NCBI GenBank assembly: GCA_013397075.1
Contig: VWZS01000835.1
Location: forward strand, 438,563 to 502,562
From: Rhabdornis inornatus
Taxonomy: Eukaryota > Chordata > Aves > Passeriformes > Rhabdornithidae
DNA length: 64,000 nucleotides
Direction: 5' to 3'
The notes below the pieces were generated by a model. That model was not told where the DNA came from and did not search any database. It saw only the letters and a program-made list of their open reading frames with translations. Of the stretch, positions 15,301-30,300 are shown one piece after another. Position 1 is the first letter of the stretch; every line of letters starts with the position of its first letter. The translations under genes and the position numbers were made by a program.

Positions 15301-18300
15301 CTGACTTAGTATGGCATCTTTTTCATCATCTGCAAAAAGGGCTGGCACCATTCCTGTAACATAAGGACAGAAGAATGCTAGTGAGAACAACCAGTAAGAG
15401 GAAACCATATGGCTGGGGATAGGGCAGATGAGAAACCAATTTTAAACCTAATTCTGCAAAAATGTTTCTGAGTAGTTTTGAATGAACCAATTCATCTCTC
15501 TATGCTTCTCCTCCTTCCCATAGCCCTCATGGAAAATAGGTCATACTTGGGATTTAAGGGAGTAATTAATGCACTTTTGTTTGGGCTTCAGCAACATACA
15601 CAAAATGTCACAGGACTCTGCAAAGAAAATCTTCATTAGTGTCTGTGAACCATCAGTTCACATTTTTGTTCTCTCAATCTTGTGGCAAATGCTGCATAAA
15701 TAACCTAATGACAGACCAGGGACATGGAAAACTAGAATAAGGAAAGGGATAAAATTAACTCATCTGTTCTCATATCAGACTGTGCAGGAATTTCTATAGA
15801 GAGGGTGGTCACACAGTGCCAGCTGCTGCTCATTTCCAGCTGATTCCTTCACTAGAAGATAGCAAATTACATTTCAGGACATATATACCTAAATATACAT
15901 ATGGACAGTTTCTGCAGTTCAGGTGAACACTATTCAAAAGCCAATTGGACAAGTGGGATTGTGGCCAAATGCAGCTGAAGCTTCCCTCAGTCTTGGAAGA
16001 AATCTGAGACTCCTCCAGCATCATCACCAGCATGAATGAACCCTATAACCTCTCCAGACATATAAATGACTGTAAGAAGATTCCAGAGAGCCATTATTAA
16101 GGCCAATACCATTTCAGGTAATACTGAAAGGTGTAACTAAAGCAGCAGAGGACACAGGGTGAACCAGTAATAGCTGTATCAAGGGTACAGTTGAGCCTGT
16201 GAGTCACAAGCAGAGAGGATGCCAGTGGCACCTGAAGTCAACATGTTGTTGATGAGTTCCAGGAAACTCTCTTCTGCCACATGGCCATCTGTAAACAAGA
16301 AGACCATTGACTTGTCGTCAATACCCAGCTTCTGGTACAAATTTTTCAAATCATCTCGGAAATTATTTTCTCCGTATCCTCGACTCAAGATGATCTCAAA
16401 TACCTAAGGATGAAAATATACACTGAGAAGACACAGATGGATCCAAGACATGATGGTAACTCTGAATTTCAATTAGACTGAATCAAGGGGGTTGGTTTGG
16501 CCCCAGTCATCAGTAAATGTTTAAGTATCCATAAAATTGTGCATTTGTACAACCCTGCAGGCTTGCATTTTCAGAATTGCTTTGTGTTCATCCTTCTTTT
16601 TTGTTCTTTCTTTCCAAGCCTTTTTAAGTAAAGTGCCTCTGAGAGGAACATTTCCTCTCTGAAATAATACAGTATCACAACAAGGCTCCTCAAGCACCAC
16701 TGGAGTGCTGCTGTAACACATGTAAGTATCAACAGCAGTAGTTAAGGACAATTAGCCTGTTCATCACCAAACCCATCCTTGTTTTCCTTCCCCAGTGCCA
16801 AAACCCAGATTCAGGCACCGGCAGCTTCCTGCCCAGATCACACACTGTCATCACCTCGGACCTCCTGACAATCACCTCTCCCTGGGCTTCTCTCCACAGG
16901 AAAGAGCTGCCAGCCTCATCCTGTCTTGATGGACTAACTCACCCCCATACCCAGTTTAATCCCAATCACAGTTTTACTTTTCTTGTCTTTTCTCACAGCC
17001 AAGACACAGGGTCACTAACCTCACATCCAGCTGTATAAGCAGCCAGCCTTGTCAGGGACTGCTTTCCTGAGCCTCCCACCCCGATGAGCAGGGCGTGCCC
17101 GCGGTCCATCCGGATGATGCGATGGATACGGACTAAATGCTCCAGAGCATCATCAAAAAGAACCAGATTCATTTTAATGTTATACTCGTTGTAGTCATCC
17201 AAAATCTCCTTCAGAGAAAGGTGAACAGAATGTTACTAAGAGACCAATGAAACAATTAATAACACTAAGAAAACAGCCCATTCAGCAGCATTATTCCTTT
17301 CCCATTCCTCAGGGAAAATGAACTATTGGAAACACTGCTGACTTTCTTGCTGATCCTCAGTTCTCATCACTGCAAACGCCAAATGGGCATCAAAGCACAT
17401 AAAGTTCTGTGTGCACACAGAAGAGAACAGACTCTCTTCAGTTTGAGGCAGGTTCCTGCCCGTTCCTCAGGCACAGTTCCCAGCTGGTGCACTCTACCTT
17501 AAAAAGAGCTTTTGCTATATCATAGTCTTGGATATCTTCATAAACACGAGGTTCTGCATAATTCAATGCTGTTCTGAAATCTCCAAAAAGAACTGGATCC
17601 CTCATGACATGCTCCAAGTCATCCGGGAAATGCTCTTCAACCAAGTTTTTTATATGGCCTTGTACCTTCAAGGATATTAAATGAGTCAGGCAACACAACA
17701 AAGCATTTGATTGTGAATCCAGTAATACTTAGAAAGATGATAATGCAGATTCTTGCTCAAATACTGATTTATTTAAAGCTGATATTTATGTCACTAGAAG
17801 ATACAAAGATTACAGCCCCCTTCTGTGTTCTATGTATGATCTAAAATTATCTAATTGGTAGTTCAAGAATGGTTCAAACCAATTGACTGTAGAACACCAA
17901 AACAAAAAAGGAGAAGCCTGTTAAGTAAAACACCTTCTCATATATTGGTGTAAACAGTACATTGATAAACGTCCCTTTTCAGCATTCATAGATGTCTCAC
18001 CAGAAAGATCTCTCACAAAGTTTCAAAGTCTGCATTAATATTCTGCATTCTGAAAATGGAGCTGTATCTGTTCTGAAGATGTATCTTTGTATGTCAGAGG
18101 AGAAAGTTTTAACTAGAAAAATCTGAAGCCTTCTTGGCCTACTTCGTTTCATCTAAGCAACTTCCAAAGCAAAGCAAGTTGCTTCTGGATGAGTAGACTC
18201 TACCTCAATTTCTCTCCTAAATCTCAGGTTTAAAATTTACATTGTTCTCTTTTGTATTTTAAGATATAATTTGAAGCATTTTCCAATTTGCTTAACAGCC

Positions 18301-21300
18301 AGAACTGAATCCACTGTGTAAGAACTTGGCTTTTATCCTTTTTACTACTTGGTTGTACAGTCACATTCTGGTACAATGCTTCCTGTAGGAAAATTACTGA
18401 CTTGAAGTGATTTCCTGAGTTTTCTCATGTACTTCTCCCACACTTTGTCACCTTTATTTTTGCCAATCAATTTTCCTGGACAGGCAAACCAAGTGATACT
18501 TTCCATTCCTTCAGCAGATCTGCTTTCTTAGTCTGCCATCATCACGTCGTTTTAGGAAAAAAATCTTCCATGGGCTGTGTTTTAAATTAATGAGCAACAT
18601 ATTGCTTAGACAAATCTGCAGTCAGACAGCAAGACCTGAGTCCAACACTTGGTAGTGTCGCTGTTGCAAATTAATTGCCATAATAATAGTCAGTGACTAC
18701 TAAAAACCTGAAAGAAATTACTCACCAATTCTTTGTCTGCTTCATTAATCAGCCTGTCATGGAAAACCCTCAGGCACTCATTTCTCCAAACTCTCACCAT
18801 CTGGGTCACTGTGTGAAACCTGAAATAACATCAAAATATCAGACTGCACCAAATGAGCTGGCATGATTCCTAAGGCCATATGGTTAATAACAAAGACCAA
18901 ATTCTGGACTGACCTTCTTACGCTTTGTGATTTGGTTTTTTTTGTAATAAATTACTTGTTTGCATTTTTACCTCCAGTATCTTATTTAAGAGAGACCAAT
19001 GCATCAGTGTTTGGCATCAAGAGTAAGATCACAATTTAGGATGTTCTATTTCTCATTGTGGTTTAACGAAAAGTGACCAAATGTGACTGATCTCCTGTAC
19101 CAAATTACCTCAATTCCACTCAGATTCACAAAAAAAAAACAAAAAAAAAAATCTAGGTGCAGGACTACTAATGACAATTTTTCTATTCTTACCTTTCTGA
19201 ATCTGTAAGAACAAGTCCATTATAGACCCTGGAAAGATCCCGAAGGTTAAAAATGTAGTGGAATTTGGAAGGAGTAGGGGGCAAGTCAGTAACAATCAGT
19301 TTATAAAGTTCCAAAGTACACAGAGTAATCTTGTCAGAGATGGCTGATATGGACTCATTAAAGGTCTGCAAACATGAGAAAGAAGAGGTGTTTTCATGAG
19401 ACTTCCCAGACAGAACTCAGTGCTATTAAACACAATCTGCTTTCCAGCTTTTAAACCTGTTTGGTTCAAAAAGTCTCTGTAGTATGAATATTCTGCAGTT
19501 GAATGTTTAGGGCAGACTCCATCTTCACTCTGGAACTTCCTGAGTGCACAAGATAACATCAAACTCGGTGGCTGGAATTCCCACAAGATTTCTATAGCAA
19601 GAAAATTAAACTCTTTTCTTATCTAATGTTGCAGGTACCTTGCCAGTAATGCAGTCTATTGCATTCTTCACACTCATTCAGGAAAGAGTTTTTCATCTTC
19701 ATGTATTTGCTTAAAGGAACTGTAATCAAATCATTCACACATTTCAACCCATGAAAAGCTCCAGGTTTATAAATTATCTGCTGGCTTGAATGTTTACATA
19801 TTACACAAGAACTTATCTAAACAATGTAAAACTCACTGAGACACAGAAGAGGAAAAGAAAGGTTTGTGTGAGGTTACATCTGTTTAAAGATAATACACCT
19901 GTTGAGCAATCCTTTAGAAACAGTGAAATTACCGCAGTGTGGCCTTTCAGGATGGAGAAGTAGATCAAATTCAGTGATTGCTCAGAAGGAAAAGGAATGT
20001 TAAAAACACTGAAGAGTGAGATGAATCGAGGGTCAACTTCATTCCGACCTCCTCCAGCTTTGCCCATGGCAGCAACAAAACCCAGGTCTCGAAGAAATTT
20101 AATGTTCATCTCTTTACCACGATCGTACATGAAACCTTTCTCTAGCAGCAGCTTCAGCAGGGCAATGGGCTGTTGTGTGCCATACTCATCAACCTGAAGG
20201 ATACACAAGAGTCAGGATACATCAAAGCATAGTACATCAGCTCACCAATTACTGCTTTAAATGTGGGAATATTGGGTTCCATACTCAGGAGAACATTACA
20301 GGGACTAAGGGACACTTTGTAAAGCTCTGGCACTGATTGTGGATGCTCATCCCAATGTCTCCCATGGGAAAAATGCCTCTTCCCTGAGATAAATGCACAC
20401 TGGATTTGTGCATGCAGGGACCATATCAGTGCCACCCCAAATGTTTCTATACTACCTTGCAAAACTATTGACAGCTTACCCTTGGCATATTCATATCATC
20501 CATGAACACAAGGAGACGTTTTCCCATGGGAGGGCCAAAAGTGTCTTTAGTTCGTTTTTCTACGTTTGTCTCCAGGTTTCTCTGAATGTCCATGGATGTT
20601 GTACGAGAAGAGAAGTTAATTACCAGCACCAGCTGCAAACAGGAGGAGGTGATAAGAATGGATTCTAACCTGTTTTGTTGTTTTGGTTTTTTTTTAATAG
20701 AGCATTCAAAAAATACTTTTTATATGAGCTGTCAGACATACAGGAAATGCTGCTCAGGTCCATTATTCACTTGAACTACAGATGACAAAGAAAAGTAAGC
20801 CCATCTTTAGCACTTTGATAATATATTTTTACTTTCTATAATTGAGTCTGTACAAGGTAAAAGAGGACAAAATATCTTTGATCTTGAAGGATTTTCAAAT
20901 CAGTCACACACTTTGGGTCTGGAGCTTGCAGTCACATTACCCAAGTCAATATTGCAACCCACAGACTGAGGCTTCACAATGCAAATTTAACACAAGGGCA
21001 AAGAATGAAAATGCAGCTTTACAAACAGGGCAAAATGCCTCAAACATACATTACAGTATTTGTCCAGATTGTTTAGGAAGTTCTGTGTAGTTGCTGTCTT
21101 CGATGTACCCGATTCACCTACAAGAACAACCGGGCGTTTCACTTTCACCATCTGCTCCAGTAACCAAGCAGTGCGTGTGGTATCCACTGTGGGCACTGAA
21201 AAAGAGCAGGAACACAACCATTGGCTAAATGAAAATGCACTACAGCTGGGGGATTTATGCTTATAGAATAGTGCTGGAACACGCTCTCAAGGTATTAACA

Positions 21301-24300
21301 TGCAGTTGCACAAACACATAATCCCAATTATCAATTCACTAACAATGCTGAGAGAAAATTTTAATTGCTTAACCATCTCTTTTCAGTCTTTATCATTGGG
21401 ATCTTTTCTTCTATATATGTATACTAAAAAAGAAGTTATCTTTCATATAGGAGGGTCATGGTTTGGTTAAGATCCATTTAATCCCTATTTCAAGGATATA
21501 ATCAGGATTTATTTGGATCATAAGCATTTTCCCAGAACTCTACAGAGATGAATTTTTTTCCTGTGTGAATCACCTGCATTTGGAGCAACTTCAGTTTTTG
21601 AATTTATGATCTCTGATCTCTCGTGTCAGTGACGTTAACCTGTGCTTGCTGTAAATTAGTGTGTCTAAATTTGTCTTTAACTATGAAAAGCACCATTAAG
21701 CAATGCTTGAAGTAACAACCAATAACAACCCTAAAAATGTAATTTTTATCTACTGAATATCTGACCATGAGCTGATGTTTTCCTAGAATTTCAGGTAGAG
21801 CAAACTGTGAATCTTCTGCTATTCCAGCTTTTAAAAGGCATTATTAGCTGCTAAATAAGCCTTATTAACTGAAATGTGCTTTCATCCTCTCCTCACTTTT
21901 TTATTACACAATGCTGTAAACATCAACTTTATGACTGCTAAACTACTATGAAAAGAACTTTAAAGAACCTGATTTGTGCTATCACAAGAAACTGAACCTG
22001 AGTAGATGACCTTCATTACAGAAAAAGGATGTCTCATGTTAAGTGCCAGGCACTCAGTGGTGGCACATTATGAATTAAAAGAACATCATCACAGTATTTT
22101 ATTTTATACTCACCTAGAATGTCAAGAAATTTCACTTCAGGATCATGAATATATTCAGGAACAAGTTGCATCCAAGGTACCCACTTTTTTTGAGATGCAT
22201 CAAAATGGAAGTCATACAAAGTTGGCAGCTGACCTGCAAACCATTAAGCAACTGCAATTTTTTAGGACACTGAAATATTTCTTAAGAAAACAATCTGATT
22301 GAGATGAAAATGAAGGGTAAGGTTATAGACCAAGTTGGGCAGCAGTTTGTTCTATTTACAAGTCATGTAACCCACTAAGGCATCCACCAAAATTCCTCTA
22401 CTCTAGCACCCTCCTCATGAAAACTATCACTTTTCTATTACAATGAATGTGATTCAGATTAAACTATGACAAGATCCTACCTGGCAGCTCCCCTGGCTTA
22501 GCCAGGACGTTCTCACCCTGAACAATAGTCATGCAGGAAATACGTTTAATGTTTTCATCAAATTTAATTCTCCCAGCATCAAGAAGAGAAGCACCTAAGG
22601 AGCAATACAAAGCTTCCAAGAAAAAACACTCCAGAACATCAGGATTTTCAGGCTGTACCAGTAGGACATCCAGCATCACAGTCAACTGCACGACCTGTTG
22701 AAAAAAGGGCAAAACAAAATTGACATTTAGATGCATGAAAACTCTTAATATGTTTTCAGCTGATTGCTGGTCTTTTGTTCTTACAGGTGGATCTACTGCT
22801 ATGTGTATTAAGTTCAGTAGAAGAGCATTGTTAGGTGCTGACTGGTTTGATGTCTCTTTGTCCTCATCAGTAGCAAACTGACATTTCAGCACAGACTCTC
22901 CTCCTGTGCTTTCTTTGGGAAGGCTTTACTTTCTCCATCATTCCATTTTCTTTTGAGTTAAACATGTTCAATCTTTATTCCCTGTTTCTTACCATATTTA
23001 AATCTGTTTGAGGAACAATGGTCTTCAGCTTCCGTTCCTGTTTGCCATCCACAATTCCCTCCACAATCATATCAATAAGGTAGGGCACATACTTTTGAAA
23101 GAGACGATCCAATTCCACTCTCTCTTTCTAAGAAACACAAAAAAGACAATTATTCAGCTGGAAAAAAAAGTTTTGACAGCAGAGCTTCCCATCAATACTT
23201 GGCTGACCAGATGTGATTGTTCTTGAAAGAATCAATTCTACCAAATACTGTCTACAGTTCAGTGTTAAATACAAATACTCTCTGAAGAAGTGCAATAATT
23301 CCCACCTCATTTTCTCTTCCTTTGACCCACTTCTGCCAGTAGGGCTCATATCTCAGATTTTTAGGATCTACAAAAACCATTCCACAGCGGGATACTGTGG
23401 CAGGAGATGCATACTGCAAGTCCCCAACCTATAAAATAATCACACAAGATAATGATACACAGTAACTGTTTTTCAGGCTTTGAAGCCCCATCTGTATCTA
23501 ACCCTTCCTGTGTATTAAATGGTACAGTAATTTCTTACCTCAAACAACAAAGCACAGTGTGCCTGAAGCCTAATCCGCTCCCCGTTTGCCAGGGTCAATA
23601 ACTTGTTGTCATCCATGACAGAATTCATGTTTTCAACCCAGAGAGCATCCACATCTCCATCAAAGAGAATGTACCTGTGTACAAGAACCATGAGGCACTG
23701 ACTGATCTCTGATTTTGCTAACCTATTTCTGTATTCAGAAGTGTCATCAATAGTGTCATTGTCAGTCCAGGTATTTTGAAGTCTACCATTCATTTTTTAT
23801 AATTGCATAGTTTCACTGAGACTAGAAACTCACAGAAGACACAAAGACCCCTAGACACTTTCTATTTATTTAGCATTTGTTTTTTTAAATAGCGCCATAT
23901 AATTATTTTTTTTTATTAATGTAAACCCCAGGATCTCAAAACCACCACAATGATTTCTAGCTGCCTACCTTCGCTCTTTCTTGTCAGTGGGTCTGTTGAT
24001 ATCCCGAAAAATGTTTGACAGGACTCCATCTGTCCAGTCTCGTGTGACAGGGTCAAGGATCCCATACAGCTCAATCACACTCATAGCTTTAGGGTTCAGT
24101 GTGTAAAGCTTTGTCAATAATCCCAACCTAAAGATACAGCAAGAAAATCAATAGTAAAATGTCACAGTATCATTTCATGTTAATCCAAGCAAATACTCTG
24201 TTGATCCTGTAATGACTGGACTGAGTCATAGAAACTGTGTCATTTTACAGCCTGGTTTATATTTATATTTATATTTATATTTATATTCACACTCACTTGT

Positions 24301-27300
24301 TTTGGGCCTGGCACAAGGTTTTAATAACAACTGTCTTGCCACCTCCAGTAGGTCCAACCACCATTGTAGTGTGACGAGTTAACATTGTCTCATACATCTG
24401 AACTACTTTATCCACCTAAAAAATAAACATGGATTCAGTAGATTACTGTCATAACTCTTTGGACAAGGTTAGCAGCTGGTCTGTATCAGCTAAGTTTTCC
24501 TGGAGCCACTCCAGGGTGCAACAAAGCACCTGCAGCCTCATGTTTACAAAAAACCTCGAGCAATTAACATTTTTTATACCTGGACTGGCAGAACAACATA
24601 ACCTCGTTCTTCCAGCACTTGTTCTACAGCATCATTAAAGTCAGGGTAGCGGACTCGAGGGCAATCCAGGCCAGGAAACAGGTCAGAGATTAGGCCAAGG
24701 AAGAGAGGTACATCTTCAAACACAAATTTAGGAAGATTCATATCTCTCAGAGCTCTCATTAGTACCACTTCCTAAACAAAACATAGCAAAATCAGTCTTT
24801 ACCAAACAGTTAATGAATCGGCTAAAATGAGGTACTTCAAAACTTTAGATTGTTAAAAACTATAGCTTGATTATTTCAGTACAGCTTTTAGAATATTTTT
24901 TGTCATCAGTTCCTAGTGGAAACAACAGAGGTTATTTTATATGGATTAAGTATATTAATAACTAAGAATAGTACACTTCTTCTTTTTCTACCATGTTAAT
25001 CAAATGCCAAATGGCTGCAGTGGCCCAGACCACAGCTTCCCCAAGCTGGAGCATTCACTGTTCAAAAATCAGTTTTTGCTAATCATCCAGAGATATTAAT
25101 CTGGCTATTTGCATCCTGGACTTAACAAAAAAACTCATTTTCCACAGATTTCCCTACTTTGACTGGAGTTCTAATGGCAGAGAGCACAATGAAACTCAAC
25201 ACGAACAAAGAGAAATTTTGAAAAAAAGACAACACTAATGTTCCTATTTCCAAAGCAGACAAACTACATCAGATGGGGAAATATCCCTTTTCTAATGAAA
25301 AAAATTATATGCCCAGGGAAAGTAAGCAGCAAATCTACCTCACTGAGGTCTTCTGATCCTCTTTTCAATTCTCCAGCCATTACCAACACTGACTTAAGGG
25401 CTCGCAGTCCAAAATCATAGTGATGTTGTTTAGAAAGCTGTTCCCTTGCCAGCTTGTACAGCACTGTCATCTTTTTGGCAAGGACCTGTTTGAGATTTAA
25501 TTTAAATGATCATGAATGTGGACATTGCTACTGGCCATGCAAACATGGGTGGGTACATGGGTATGGGTAACAATAGAATGTTCTTACCTTTGCTGTAAGA
25601 AACCCTTCAGAAAACAGCATTATTTCACAGATCTGCTGAAGATCTGGTACAATAACAACCACAGGCCTGAACAGAGCTTTTACAGACTCGGGGAGCTCAG
25701 TCCGGCCAGCATAACCAGGATTCATTGTAATAAAAATGCCAATACGGCTATCGAGGGAAATCTCCTGTCCTTCAAACTAAAGGCATAAGAAAACATTAGA
25801 ACAATGTGAATTAGGAACTAAAAAAAAAAAAATACTGTTTGCTGAAAGAGAAAAACAGTAATACTGGGCACCCACTTAGGACAAAGCGCTAAAATATTTA
25901 GCTTTAGATGGTCATCCTGATACAAACAGTGGGGTGAATGTACCTTCTTTAAGATATTTCACAAGCATCAAATTTTCTGAGGTTTTTGAATTCCAACAAG
26001 CACCAGTAAATAAACCCTCAGTAAATAAAGCCTCGCAATCCACATCAAGTTAAATCACTGCTGTTCCTCATTACTACTAGACTATTACCCCATTTACTCG
26101 CTATTATCCCATTAAGATCACTTTTATCTCTCTTCACAAAGGAAGAACCTAGCAAAGGATTAGGCAATCAGCAAGGATTTAACATTTCATACATGAAAAG
26201 TACATGCTCAGGAGTTTGAAATGTTCAGCACAATTTAATTACAGAAGCAGCAGCCCTTTGATCTAATGAGGGAGTCTAACCTTGTATCTTGGCCTGAAAA
26301 CCAAGATCAGCTTTCACAATTACTCTTCTTTTTTAATGTTTACCTGAAATCTTTTCCACCCATTCATTAAAGCGTTTCGGATCGTCTGAATCTGGGAAGA
26401 AATGACTGAAAGCACAGAAGCGTCGATGCGATTGAATTCATCAAAGCATCCCCATGCACCACACTGGGCGAGGCCTGAGAAAATTTTACCTATTGCCTAA
26501 AAGGAACAACAAGAAAATCTTTTCAGCAGTGACTATATAAAACATTCTGCATCAAAAAACTTTGGAACATGCTAGAATTCTCAATGGTGGATAAACCTCT
26601 GGATGTTTATCAGTCATAAGGTCTTGCAATAATTACTTGCCAAGTGCAAATTGCCTATCATAAACTTTAACACATACCATACAGTCATTGCTCCCCTGCT
26701 TGAAAGGGCCTGAAATTCCTTCAGGAATTTATTCAAAATTGATATTTTTTACTAAATTTAATTATCAAACAGCATGGTATCTCTAAGGGAGATACTTATG
26801 TAGAAGTTCAAAGTATGTCCTTACCCTAGGCACTGATAGAGAGCAGAAATTTTATCAGAGAACACAGATCTTTAAGCCTTACTTTGAAATCCATGCCTTC
26901 TCCACAGTTTGTCACTATGCATAGCAAGCCCAGTGCTTTGGCCAGATCCTTGGTTGTTTCTGTCTTCCCTGTACCTGCTGGTCCTGCTGGTGCTCCTCCC
27001 AAAAACATTGATAGAGCCTTTGAAGACAAACCAAAAAGCAAAGCAAAGCTTGGATTAGATTTTTGTTAGGTTGGTAACAAAACCACAAATTAACCCTTGG
27101 GTACAAAAAACGTAAAGTTTATCTGTGAATGCCTTCGACAATGTCTTTGTGGCAATGAGGTGAGAAGGATGATTTCAAACATCTTAGCATTCACACTGGG
27201 AGACAGCAGGAAGAGGCAATAAAACAAGGATGTGACTAAGTACAACAAGGGCTCGTTACAAAACGTCCTTGGAGGCGCACCTGTGTGAGGGTGAGGTAGA

Positions 27301-30300
27301 TGCGGTCGGTGAGCGGGGTGATGACGAGCCGCCCGTTGAGCCCCATGTACTCGTAGCCGTAGGAGAAGGCGCCGGTGCACTGCCGCACCGCCAGCTCGTC
27401 CGGCTCGCGCTCCCAGTAAAACCGAAGCTGGCTCTCCCACTCGAACTCCTGAGCCTGCAGGATGCTGCACGACAGAGCTCACGTGAGCCACAAGGATGGC
27501 AGGACAGCTTCCAGATTTGGTGTTCACCCAGGAGTTGGTGTTTACCTGTCTCTGACGAATATATCGATGATGTCTCTGGCGTGCACGTCGATGATGAGAA
27601 CAGTGTTGTATTTTTTCCTGTCATTTTTGCTCAAGGGCATTGTAATGCGGGTAACCAGGTCATCGATTTGTTTGTGCATTTTTTTAGCATAAAATTTCAT
27701 TGCCTGCTTTTCTCCCTTTTTCACTTTCCGAAAGACATCCTCTACCTCCCAAGTCCACCACACTTGATTAGCAGCAAGCACCATCATGCCTTGGAAGAGC
27801 AACATCCAATCAACTCTATGGAAAGCACATATAGTGAGGGAGGCTGAGTTACTGTTTGTTTTAAGTAACTGATCATAAAAGGAAAAAAAAAACAAACACA
27901 ACAATAAAAAAGAAATTCCTCCTGTTCCTGCAACAGCTACAACAACACAAGCCAAACTTTTCAGAGATCTACAGAATTCTATCAACGTATACTCTGGGAT
28001 TTCAAAAGCCTAGCAAATATTCTGACAGAAAAGCTGCTTGTTCCAGGTATAAAACTGCCAAGTGGTATTCATTGTGAGAAAAACTTACCAAACACACAAT
28101 ACCATAAATAAAACTCAAGATTTAGGAAAACAGATATGAGAGACTGATTATGCATTCTTCATGGCTGGTTAAAATAGCGCATGTGAATGTATTCATATCC
28201 CTCCACATAGAGAAATATAGACAAAATTGCGTAGGAATTGTAAAATTATGCTTGGGCTTTTTTACATCGCTAACATATCAGGTTATTTGTGTTATCCTTG
28301 ACACTGATTGTTTCACCTGCTTCTGTCTTCACAATATCTAAAAATGGCTTCCTTGGTGAGGCGTCTGTTGGTCTGTCTCATTTCCTCCAGCACTGCTGTC
28401 ATCCAGTTCTCCACTCTGCCCACAGCAGGGACATTCTGTCTGAACTCCATCACCTCCCCCTCAGCTGAGATCATGGCTGTGGCAATCTTCTCCTCATTGT
28501 CACCACCCTGGAACCTCAGTGAGGCTATATTATCAAACATCTGAAATGCATCAACAAAGAAATTCACCGGAGGTTTAGAAACAAAACCTCCAAGATGTAA
28601 CTGTATGCAACCCCAGCTCTCCTCCAGAGAAATAGATCTGACTCCTAAGTAATCAAATACAAACGCTGATATATAACCCAGCAGCAGAATTGCAGAATAT
28701 CAAGCAAATAATCAGGCTCAAATTACATTGATTTTTTTCCCTAGAAAATAACAGCTAGGAGGAGCTACAATCTGTGAGGGAAGTTCTTTAATGATAGATC
28801 ATTCTGGTGTATCTTGAATGTTCCCCTACCATAACTGCTACCAACCAGAGTGAGAAGCAGCAGAGACTGTGCATCAGATTTTATCTGGTTATTCAGAAGC
28901 TTCTTCAAGATGCTGCCAGGATTCTCTTTGTATGCAAAAAATATTCATGCATCCTTATAAGCATGTACAGTACAGTCTGTTAAAGGTTTTAAAGCACCTA
29001 AAAGCACAAGGCACTGTGGAAAGTCAGACATTGTACCTTTATCATGTGTTCCTGGACACAGAGTGCACTGCTGCTGCCAAGGATACTGAGCAATTCGTCA
29101 TCAGATATAAAGAAAAATCTTGGGAAAGCATTTCTCTTGGAATCCAAATAATCATTCAGGCTTTTCTGGCATTTCTCCAGCACATCATTTATATGATGGA
29201 GGTCTGACAGACGGTTTGGGGCTTCACAGCAATTTTTTATTATCGGGTCTTTTACAGTTTCTTCCATTATCTATACAGGGAGAAAAGGAAGTTTAGAAAA
29301 TGTTGAACAGCAATAGGTTATATTAAATTATATTTAATTAATGACAAAGCATGTGAACAGCACAAGCAGTACAGGTCCTTATAGAAGTAAATGAAAGGTT
29401 TTTAAATGGTTTTGAAATTATTGTGTGGTGCTGCAGTGCTGTATGAAAACATGAAGGTAGTGTGTTCATGGAGATACAACTGTGAAAGCAAGTATAAGCC
29501 AGACAAGCATGTATCCCCAGTCAGGCCAGCTTAAGAACACACCTGACTTTTCTCCTGTACACAATGGTACTTCTAGGAGTGATCAAACATCATATTCAAA
29601 GTCACATTACTCTCTCAATTTTGCACATGGGAAACAGAAAAGTAAGCCACATTCATACCAGGAATATGTGTTCAGTATGGGAACAGTGGCATGAAGCAGG
29701 AAAGCCTTTTTAGCATGTACATAGGTCCTCAATCAACAGCAACACATCTAAGTTTCTTATCAAGGTAAAAGTAAAAAGACGTAGACAATGAAAGGAAAAG
29801 GAGATTCTGCCTATCCCATGCTGCCAGCCAAGGACCTCACCTCTGCCCATCTTAGCTAGATCAGGAGAAGTCTTCTGTTATGACAGGTGTGAAGTAAAAC
29901 ACAAAATTCCTGGGTTCCCCAATCTCATATTCAATGAATTATCACACATCATTCTCAGCATTACACATGTCACAGAAGATTATAAGTAACTTTGGAACTG
30001 GAAGCTAAATATTCTAAATAATTATGCGATCACAAGTCAGTTACTTGCCTGTTTAAACATTTGGTCTACACGGTCAAACATGATGACTTCCTCCGGAAGC
30101 TGTGATCTGATATCTACACTAACAAAAATGCTCTCCAGGTACATCCATTTTCTCTGAACTGATATCCAGATCTAAGAATCAAATGTTACCATTAGAGGAA
30201 ACAGAAGTATAATGGAAAATTTGGATTATAAATAACAAACATTAATTATTTAGTCCAGCACTTTCCTCCTACCTCGCTTACTTCACTAATCAATGACAGA

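Noticed and set aside
27269..27847. 192-codon + strand frame
   Set aside because: Antisense shadow of DNAH10 exons 29-30 and the intron between them; openness follows from exon 30's GC bias.
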